In this document: piece by piece, positions 55,662 to 64,000 of the stretch
Position numbering within the stretch: position 1 is the first letter of the stretch
Layout: every line of letters begins with the position of its first letter
NCBI RefSeq assembly: GCF_964019385.1
Contig: NC_088645.1
Coordinates: 32,387,517 to 32,451,516 of the forward strand
DNA from: Sycon ciliatum
Taxonomy: Eukaryota > Porifera > Calcarea > Leucosolenida > Sycettidae
DNA length: 64,000 nucleotides
Direction: 5' to 3'
Position numbers and translations under genes: made by a program
The notes under the pieces: model-generated
What the model was told of the DNA's origin: nothing
Databases searched by the model: none
What the model saw: the letters and a program-made list of their open reading frames with translations, nothing else

Positions 55662-57300
55662 TAACCCAGCCAAATCTCTACCAGTAGTCACATAATTCAG
55701 GGCTCACAGTTGCGTAGAAAAGCGTCGATTGGATGGGGGCGGTTCACGTGCTCCAAAATGTCAGCTTGGCCCATCAGCAGTCAGCATTTCGTCGCATTTT
55801 TGCTCGAAGTAGGGGTGTTTGAAGGAGTTAGCAGCACTTCAGCCAGGTTCTACGAAGCTGGGACTTGGCCCAGGCACAGATGACAGGTGTTCCAAAAGAT
55901 TTACTGAAACAAATTTTCATTACTCACACGGGTATGCCAGAGCATATGCGTAAACTTCGTGAGATATAGTACAGCATTCGAAAGGAGTATCCAAAAACGT
56001 CTCTGTAAATTTCTTTGCCAGGGTCTCCTGAAATTTTTGAGCCATAGATTGTCCAAATCGACCAAGGGGGAGATGCTCTGTACTGATTTTAGTAACTCCG
56101 AGTCCCAGCGGCGCGCAACCGCTTGCGCGAAAATGTGTGAAGATCAAACAACAAGAAAAACGCATGCATGCAGCAGAACAGCAACGCGTGCCGTCGAAGA
56201 GAAAATCATTGTGCACAGATTGTTCAGTGTTCTCTCCTCAGTTCGCCCGCGGCGTTGGTTGCTGTGCTTTCATTCTCGCTGGAGTTCTTGTGGCAGCGCA
56301 TTTCGCCATCATGGAGGAACTGGCACCATGGGAAACCGGGTCTTCAGTGGCCCTCGACAAACGCCCGGTGGATTTGCAGGTCCCGTTCACCTCCATCCGA
56401 TCACCAGCTCCGTGTGGTATCATCATGTTCTCGGCGTTACCTGCCTGGCGAGCTCTGACTCGTTTGTTTGTCTTCTTACCTGTGGAATCATCACGATCGC
56501 TCATTGTAGCAGCAGCTTTTGGTCGAACATGGCATGTTGTATTTACTGGGACTACTAGTAGCACAGGTTGCGTTTCGCCTTCTCCTCCAAAATATCGCGA
56601 ACATCGGCTCTAAAACTACGAGAACAGGCTACAAGTACAAGTACAACTCTGGTTCTTTCTCTGTTCTGTTCTGTTTTGGATGCGTGGGATGTACACGATC
56701 GGTACTCTCCCGGGGTCACGCGACTTACGTGCACCAAACCCGCCCTCGCACGACGCTTTTGTCGATACTGCATGCCTACTGTGAGCCCTCACATTGTAGT
56801 TCACAGCTACATTCTATCTAAGTGCTTCTCCCGCGCAACCACTTAGGACTAGATAGCCCTGCTTGCAAGACCGGTACGAGACTCTGTAGTGCCTCATACG
56901 CCATTCCGCATCCCCGGGCTCTTAAGCTGCTCTTCTTTGAATAGCGTGTTTCCCGGCATCCTTCCCACCCAATAACGAGCCCTACAAGTAAGATTCCTTT
57001 CGCTACACAATTTTAGATGTCATTCCTGTTGCCCCACCCGTTGCTCGCCACTTAGGTCTATTATTTCCCCCACACTGTTTCTTGTCCTGCTGTTCTCCTG
57101 CTTTCTTTTGCCGTCACTCCCAGCTGCTCCGTCCCCTGGCCTATATAAACCCATTATTCTTTCTCATTGCTTTGTGGAATTATGAAGGGAAGAGTTTTAA
57201 GCCCGAGAGCTTGTTTTCCTCCCGCTAGTGCTGTAAGCCTGTATCACTTTCTGGTGTAAGTCCAAAGTGCCTCAGACACGAGCAGGCTGGCAGACACTAC
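55662..57300. other. No firm gene; overlapping ORFs on both strands
   Basis: Around 56137-56613 both strands are open over 100 codons or more. The plus frame has one hydrophobic segment (GCCAFILAGVLVAAHFAIM). The minus frame starts MSDRDDSTG and is followed at once by a GTAAGA donor-like site. Neither has a recognised domain, so no call is made. Confidence 0.3.
57140..57151 (+). promoter_or_regulatory. TATA-like element
   Basis: cctatataaacc, about 175 bases before a plus-strand ATG that opens a signal-peptide-like frame. The context could equally be an LTR promoter. Confidence 0.3.
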
Positions 57301-57315
57301 ACAAGTACATTGCAC

Positions 57316-57615
57316 ATGTATGTAGTTTGGTTCGCGCTGGTCGTTCACATGACGCCAGCCCTGGCAAGTGTAGACATTTTAATAACCCCTGGTCATTGTA
57401 CAGCCAGTTTAGTGGTAGAGGCCGATGACTCCAGATCAAAGTCTTCCCCAGCCTGGCACATGAAAATCAAGGCATCCCAAACACCCCCACACTCCCCAAA
57501 CAAATCTGCGTGCTCCGCTAATGAAGGCCATCAAGCCTCCGATAAAGTGACAGCTAGCTTCAAGCACCTCTGCAGGACAGCTTTCACTGTAGTCAGTTCA
57601 GTATGTGTAGAGTAG
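57316..57615 (+). CDS. Small secreted-type ORF
   Basis: 99 residues starting MYVVWFALVVHMTPALA, which resembles a signal peptide cleaved before SVD, followed by a polar body with five Cys, ending SSVCVE. It lies downstream of a TATA-like element. No family is recognised. Part of the nucleotide sequence (aataacccctggtcattgta) resembles a segment of the gene B upstream region near 31385, so repeat-derived sequence is possible. Confidence 0.25.
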   Translation: MYVVWFALVVHMTPALASVDILITPGHCTASLVVEADDSRSKSSPAWHMKIKASQTPPHSPNKSACSANEGHQASDKVTASFKHLCRTAFTVVSSVCVE

Positions 57616-58413
57616 AGCTGCAGGATTTCCTCAGGGCGCTCTCCTCCGCACACAACTAAATTTAATGCAGCCAGCACTGAGCAGGTAAGGCACGCTAACG
57701 TGATTTCGCATCAATGATGTCAGATACGATAACCCACATTGCGAGGAGGAAAGATCAAGCAAGGTGAGATTCGCTGTGGCTATAACGGATGTTTATAAAC
57801 GCGATATGTTATTGGTCATGAGAATAGACATACATATACATGTAACTACATTGTATACCTTAGTAAAACACTATTATCTTGTGTTAAATGTGAACAAGTT
57901 ATAAGATAGTGAAAGCCATTCGTGCCAACTAAATTTTCCAACGCGTTTCAGCACCTAATGAAAAAACACAGAAGATTACTCTTGTTATGTCAGCAGTACA
58001 CCCCCCCCCCCTCTTTTGGATGCACCCACTTTTCAAAAACTATCAATCACTGCGGACAAGATCATAAATGTAAAAGATCAAGATAATTACAAGATCCTGC
58101 GAAAACCAAATCAACGAGCAATGCACACAAATCAAGCACTTACGGTACATGTACATGGGAAATACGAGAGGATAGCAGAAAACTCTAAATTCACGTTCGT
58201 ATCCGCTAAAAGTCATTCTTATTTTGATACAAATTATGAAGCCATCGTCATATCAGTAAAGGGATATTATAGTATGAATAGAAGCACCAGTGCAGCCCTT
58301 CTCCGTTTCGAGTGTCCATACCATGTAGAGAGTGAAGTGACACATGTAGAAATGCACAGTGTGATTTTTGTGTTCATAAGTTTATGACATCAGCATTACA
58401 TCATCATTTTTTC

Positions 58414-61400
58414 TCAGGCAGTTGATTTTGAGCACACTGTTAGGCGAGTTGTGCAGATCAGCAAAGCATTCACGGGTGTGTTCGGACCATCGAACCGGCA
58501 GTTGCACGAATAGGAGATGTCCTGGCCTACTTCATGCCTCACCAGACTCCTTATGGAGTATGGGAAGGCGGCTTCGTTGACTTCGCACGCCACTCCGATC
58601 ATAAATTTCCCCTGCATGTACATTGGTGGAGGACAAATATAATAATTCCCGTAGCTATGCAGAAGACGTTACTTCAGTAACGTCTGGCGCTAGCCAGGGT
58701 CCACACAGCTTTAATTTGGTGTTTGTTTGTGTGTTTGTTTGTGTCACGCCTGGCGCTATCCGTATCTGACGGCAAAAAAGCATAGGATGTTATAAATTTT
58801 TCAATTCTCCTTTTTTTCAGGCATATCCTGGGATTCGAACCCGCACTATCGCCCTACATGCATTCCCCCATACACTTCGCATTCATACCCATTCTTCCAA
58901 GTTGCGTTACGTTATTATCTTGCGTTTGAAAGCCCTATTTGAATATTGCGGGAAGCTGTATGTGGCCAGCTGTGTTTGATGGTACGGTACGGTACGGGAG
59001 ACGGTGTCGTATTACCCTCGATCGTACCTGTCCCGTCCCTATCCCCTACCGTACCGTGCCATCAAAGACGGCTGGCCACAATGCATATAACTCAAATAGG
59101 GCTTTCAAATGCAAGATCACAATGTGAAACAACTTGGAAGAATTAGTATGTATGCGAAGTGCATCGGGGGATGAATGCAGGGCGCGCGATAGTGCGGGTT
59201 CGAATCCCAGGTTATGTCTAAAAAAAAGGAATTTTTTAAAGAATTTATAACATCCCTATGCTTTTTTTTTGTCTAGGTCATCAAGGCAAAAAAGCATAGC
59301 GTAGGGCCCTGAGCTTCCAAGCTCTCTCGTAATACAACCCGCAGAAATCAAATCTCAATACACCGAACAAAAGATAACACACATAATCCAATAGGGAACT
59401 GCATCTCTGTACCTAAATTTCCTGTTCACCTAACCATGCCTTTCGCCCTCATACAGAAAATATTGAGAACCTAAAATTTCTGAAATTAGAGTATTGTGTA
59501 CATTTTGGTTGGTTTGATTTGGTGGTTTCCACTGTTTTAGGTGGTTGCCTTTAACAGTTCAAAAATCAAGAGAGGTAAACATGCTTTTCAAAGTTGAGTT
59601 GTTTATAGTAGTTAAAGCAATTGTATATTATTACAATGGACATTGAGCAAACTTTTGTGCTAAATTCACCAAGAAAAGAAACTATAGTCCGCATAGAACA
59701 GGAAATTTGTTGAGATCATTAAATTTTATTTTGGGATGCATCCAGGTAGAAGCTTTTCTGTAGAGGCATTATTGGCTGGAATCCGCCCTCAATATGTGTA
59801 CTGCTCGGGAGCTATGGATTTCTAGCACCATAAGCCGTAGTCGGTTACCGCCTATGGCTAAACGTGCTAGAGATCCATACCTCCACAAGGACGTAGCAGC
59901 CAGTCAGGCCAGGCGACTTTTTTAAAAACAATTCAAACAGTGCCCAGAATGCAGGATTTTGTACCCTAATCTCAACATCTTCCCGGGGACGCCCCCCCCC
60001 CCCCGCACTCCCCTCCGGCCCGACCGCCTCCAACGACGGTGCTATGGGCAAGAAGTACAGTGATTTCTACTCTTCTTAACTCCGGGGTCGAATTACAGTT
60101 GTCACGATTGCCGGGTAGACAATTGCATGATATCACTTATACAGAAATTCGTGTGCTTCTTACCCTTGGAACGGCTAGAGGAAAGTTGACAATGTCACAT
60201 GACTCCACTGATCCTGCTACAGTCGCTACGACATTGCAGGCACGGATAATGTTTGTGCAATTCTGCACGGTGCAGATATGTCCACAAGCACATTCACAAA
60301 CACCAACCCCCACATGGACACACACGTCCACACGGCACACAAACACACACAAGCATATTATACCCACGTTGATCAAACAGGCACACGGATAAAAGATAAC
60401 TTGAAGTGCAAAATACTGACAACACACAATACACAAAGTACGCTGATACTCAAAGGACCATCAAGACAAGGATATAACGTTCTCAACGCTGATTGAAGCA
60501 AAGGCTTGCAGATTACGTGCACTTCGTTCAAATCACCGAGAAAGATGACAAAAAAATTAATTCAAAAGGGGACATTCCTTTTTGAATCAATGGATTTGGT
60601 GATAGCGAAGGGCCCAATATTTTCTGTTTTTCTCTATTTTTTTTTAAATGTAATTTTCTGCTCCAAATAATTCCATATAACAGATAGTACACACGGGAAA
60701 GCCAGCACACAGATCCAACCATGACTACTGGGAGAGCAATTCATCTCCTTCAAATCGACTGCTATCAGCTGATTCCCTGGAGGAGAACGACAAAAGGATC
60801 ACTTACGAAGAGGAGTCCCATACTGTAGGCATTGTTCAGACCTTGATTTAGCTGCATGGAACATAAGCAGAGACGTACATGGAAAGTGGTATGGTTACGT
60901 GCAGGCTCAAACGTTGCACCAAACTCCAACTATACTACGTACTGTCAGGCCTCAAAGAACAGGGGTGGGGGTGGGACCGTAGGGACCGGCGGATTATGCT
61001 CGAAAAGGTGGTAGATTCTGCTCGAAAAGCAGTGAAATTGGCAGAACCACACGAACCGTATGGCGGGAAATTCCTCGAATTCTGCTCCACTTCTTTATTC
61101 ACATACCAAACATGCATGAAACGTACCAAAAAAAGTACCGAATTCTGCCAATTTTTCTGCCGGCAGAATCTGCCGGACCCTAGGTGGGGGTCAGGTTTCT
61201 AGCCTAGCCCATTCCTATTTTAAGCAAACACAGTAGTTTTGAAGTTGATTGTTCCAACTAGGAACACACGCTTCTTGCCGAACTTGAGTTTAGTAGTAGT
61301 TTTATTCTTTTTATTTTGATTGCACAGTCTTCCATGCACATTTATGCAGAGGTATGCATCTCAGTGCACATTGTAGGGTTCATTACGATTTCCGTTGTTA

Positions 61401-62671
61401 TCTGCTTAAAAAAACCAGCCTAGACAGTTGTTATAAATTGGTGAAATTCTAGCCTGGCCGTTCTTCACAACCCGACAGTACTGTATATGGAAAAAAGTCT
61501 AGTGAGCGCTTGTTATGAATCCCTGCTAGTGACGAATTTTTTACTTTCCTTTGAAATGTCTCATCGTGGAAAACAACTATAATCCACACCTGGTGTCATG
61601 TTAGTGTGGCCTATGCAAGTGTTGTGCCACGTTCATTCTCCGTTTTTCCAAAGCCCAGCGTGTTCAGCTGAGTCAACCTCCAACCTAACAAGAGTACTTT
61701 AGTGCCGTAAACCAAGCAAGATAGCACTTCACCAAGCACTACATGCACATGGAGGATGAAAATTGTTATCATTAGCCTGAAGAGCTGTAGGGGAATTAAA
61801 CTATAATGTATTGTCCAAGATTAGGACTGTCAATTCAAGCTGGAGCAGATCATTATAATGACTTGATTGGCATTATCCCCTTGATTGAGATTGTTATTAA
61901 AGTACATGTCGTGACGTGTACTAAATTGATATAAACGCTGGTGATACTGACATCACTTGTATGAAGTGAAAGCACTCACGTCCACTGTCCTCGTTTGAAG
62001 ACTGGAGATATTGGACACCGCTGCGGCAATCCCATTTGTGTTCTGCAGGGCACACACGAAGAAGCCTTAAAGCAATGTTGTTTTTACTGCTAAAATGTAG
62101 GTCTCATAGATATTTTCAGCAAACAGTGTGTGCCGATAGCTGCAAATATACTGTTAAGATCAATGTAAGGCTGCCTTTTGGTAGGAGCGCAAAATCGGGT
62201 ATTATTCGGCTGGTTATGTCCGCACTGAAAATCTTACTCCTCTGGTCACTGTTCAAAAGACAACCTGTTATCAGCGGTACATGCATACTCGATCCACCAT
62301 ACAGTGGCTATTATAGAAGAAAGAAGTGTTGCATCAATCATTTAGACGATGATAGACTCCGGTGGAGAGCCCAGGATTAATTTATAGCGGAGAGAATGAT
62401 TACAGAATTACAAGTTACACCTTGATGTCCATTAAAACCACCAGTCACTTGATAATCAGGTCATGCGATAATATTACGCTTGACGATTTTAGACCGTTCA
62501 TCGCTAATTCAAGAACGAGGTGAGTTAAGCAGCTTCTCCTACCATATTTGATGTCGTCTGCAGTGTGGTTATCGATGCTTCATTCATCTGCAAGCGCTGC
62601 TCTGTACTTGCAGTCTGTGTCTGCACCGTTTCCACGGTGGTATTGAGTGAATCCAGCCTGCTAGCACTGCC
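58414..62671 (-). CDS. Gene F: coiled-coil stalk protein, 3' exons
   Basis: Exons (minus): 62671-62543 (43 codons), 62042-61980 (21 codons), 60262-60164 (33 codons), 58611-58414 (65 codons and stop). All borders are GT/AG and every exon is phase 0-0. The first two encode heptad-patterned sequence (LDSLNTTVETVQ, EQRLQMNEASITTLQ; AAAVSNISSLQTRTV), as in a trimeric stalk. The last two encode a Cys-containing C-terminal domain (NCTNIIRACNVVATVAGS, CDIVNFPLAVPR, GKFMIGVACEVNEAAFPYS, ISYSCNCRF, LLICTTRLTVC). I do not recognise this domain; the design recalls secreted or type II membrane proteins with a stalk and a ligand-binding head. The 5' exons and signal sequence are not found and may lie beyond 62.7 kb or outside the window. 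Confidence 0.5.
58770..59273. mobile_element. Palindromic element with mirrored tRNA B-box motifs
   Basis: Outer arms (gcaaaaaagcatagg, gttataaatt / aatttataac, cctatgctttttttt) and a GGTACC-type centre (atggtacggtacgg ... ccgtaccgtgccat) pair over about 500 bases with mismatches. Each arm has a B-box-like GGTTCGAATCC (59197-59207; mirrored at 58831-58841). It lies in an intron of gene F. Confidence 0.65.
59274..60163. other. Intron of gene F; no other feature
   Basis: AT-rich with a poly-C run near 59993-60004. No supported exon. Confidence 0.4.
60263..61979. other. Intron of gene F; possible missed exons
   Basis: A (CA)-rich block lies at about 60295-60355. Small coiled-coil exons of 63 bases are hard to see by eye, so more may be present here. 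Confidence 0.35.
62396..62472 (+). repeat. Single-arm copy of foldback MITE family
   Basis: Matches the arm of the 22690-23151 element (shared words: attacaagttac, atgtcca, accaccagt, acttgataatcag, tcatgcgat). It shows that the family is dispersed outside the duplicated block. Confidence 0.65.
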
Positions 62672-62679
62672 CTGTAATG

Positions 62680-63433
62680 AAAAAAAAGAGTTAAAAAATC
62701 TCATGCTCATAGATATCACGTCAATTCGGTGTGATTACACAATTCATAGCATTCCAGAATTTTTTAACCAGGCAAACAACAAAGTATGGGCCCGTACTCA
62801 TCTACTTCAAAGTATTCCAATTCTTGTGAAATGATAGATTGAAATCACGTTTCCAAGGGAACACAGGAAGAATCAAAGATTTCTTCTGGAGGAGTGCACT
62901 GCAGTACGAGGTCAAGGCCGTTTGCCACAGAATACTTTCAGAATGCTTTAACCATCGAGAACTATTTGCTGATGCAATGCGGACATCAGGGGGGGGTCCA
63001 CCTTTACTCCTGCCTCCTCAATCCTCTGGTATTCTTTATGAGTGGTCTATGACAGTTAGTAAAAAGTATGAGCTCCACAGATAAGAACCCACTTTAACAT
63101 TCAGCTCTGAATGAGTATCTCTCCAGGTGAGATAATACAGCTCCTCCAAACTCTTCCATAGTGCACATATGCATAGAGAAGTCTTCCTCTGTAATGTACA
63201 TGCCTGTACATTATACGTTCATAACAATGAGTCGGGATTGCGCCTTCGGCATTCAGGATTTTCACTGTGTATAATGCATTTGTGTATATTTTTATGGATC
63301 GGTAATCCTCTCCCAACACGAGCAGCATGTTTATCGATACAAATAAGACCTCCCCCTCCCCTCTCCACACACCCAGCTTTCCGGGATGAACCGCCAGATG
63401 TCGGCATTTAAGTTGTTTCTACCCTCCCTGACT
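62680..63433. other. No recognised gene
   Basis: If gene F extends 5', its next exon should be here or beyond. I found no heptad-patterned open stretch with splice borders. A GTGAGA donor-like site on the plus strand (63127) has no convincing exon before it. Confidence 0.3.
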
Positions 63434-63943
63434 GTTAGCCATTGGCGGACTTTGCTCGGCCAATCGTCAAATTATGCTTTTGATTATGCCACAATTATGC
63501 CAACATATAATTATGCTGAATTATGCTCGGTTCCACCCTATTTTCAAAGGAAAAGCAACGGCCTTTTCAGAGTAAAAACATGTATGCATGAATGATTTTC
63601 GCATGCGTGGCTTCCGAGGTGACGACATCAGGAGTTCAGGACGCGACCTCTGTGCACTTTTGCACTTTTCTCCCATATTTCACTTTTTCAGCACACGTGC
63701 ACGGTACGACATGCATACTTTAAAAGACTTGGACATGAAACTATTACTATTGTAAAAAAAACACATCTGCAGGCTTTCTGACAAAGCTGTATTATGCCCC
63801 TAAGCATAATTTTGTCTAAACAGAAAGATTATGCCGACCTTACACGTTGGAATCCGTATATTATGCCGGAGCATAATTTTTTGACGAAATCCCAAGATTA
63901 TGCCAAATATTATGCCGGAATAATCCGCCAAGGGCTATGACAA
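63434..63943. mobile_element. GCATAAT-rich MITE
   Basis: Imperfect terminal inverted repeats (tagccattggcgga at the left; tccgccaagggcta at the right). Many ATTATGC/GCATAAT words lie in both orientations along the element. No coding capacity. Confidence 0.6.
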
Positions 63944-64000
63944 GAAGTCGTAACTGGGGTATTTAAAAAAATCTGCAGGCTTTCTGACAAAGCTGTATTA
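63764..64000 (+). repeat. Direct repeat cut by window end
   Basis: atctgcaggctttctgacaa followed by agctgtatta occurs at 63764 and again at 63971, reaching the last base of the window. The spacing of 207 bases suggests a tandem or overlapping copy of the MITE interior that continues beyond the window. Confidence 0.6.

Noticed and set aside
56137-56613. Membrane-protein gene from the plus-strand frame
   Set aside because: The opposite strand is equally open, only one hydrophobic segment is present, and no splice or promoter context supports it.
59197-59207. tRNA gene suggested by GGTTCGAATCC
   Set aside because: No cloverleaf, A box or acceptor stem; the motif is part of a palindromic repeat.

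Overview
The window is eukaryotic and almost certainly from a marine or freshwater invertebrate animal. The coding pieces are small exons with GT/AG splice sites. They encode immunoglobulin-like (Ig) and fibronectin-III-like (FN3) surface proteins, and they lie among Penelope-like, Ty3/gypsy, LINE, piggyBac and MITE-type repeats, with TACATG-rich and GT-rich microsatellites. A sponge or cnidarian would fit, but the species cannot be read from the sequence. A 200-base run of N (8934-9133) marks an assembly gap.

Layout. 1-7.7 kb is repeat territory: a LINE tail, a complete but internally deleted gypsy element with both LTRs and a CGAAT target-site duplication, two related hammerhead-bearing repeats, a pogo-like MITE and a minisatellite. 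7.9-14.6 kb holds gene A, minus strand, 8 exons. 14.6-19.2 kb is intergenic with a piggyBac remnant. 19.2-29.0 kb holds gene B1, minus strand, a complete 9-exon model whose phases all agree. It encodes a 694-aa protein with a signal peptide, three Ig-like domains, an FN3-like domain, a CSCCS-containing membrane-proximal domain, a Ser/Thr-rich stalk and a GPI-anchor-like tail. 20,999-31,519 is repeated head-to-tail as 31,523-49,263. The second unit carries gene B2, which has lost its 3' exons. A 7.2-kb double Penelope-like element sits 10 bases upstream of the B2 start codon. 49.9-53.0 kb holds gene C, an older paralogue with the same exon lengths but without the third Ig exon and the 3' exons. 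53-58 kb has only weak candidates. 58.4-62.7 kb holds four phase-0 exons of an unrelated coiled-coil protein (gene F). The last 600 bases are a GCATAAT-rich MITE.

How it fits together. Genes A, B1, B2 and C are one family arranged head-to-tail on one strand. They share a module of two Ig-like domains built from four exons that begins and ends in phase 1, which allows exon gain and loss without breaking the frame. The tandem duplication, its nearly identical copies, the fresh retroelement insertion and the decay of C show a locus still turning over, as in known clusters of immune or allorecognition receptors. That role is inference from architecture only. The duplication junction also creates a 5' splice site in the right phase to join B2 onto B1.
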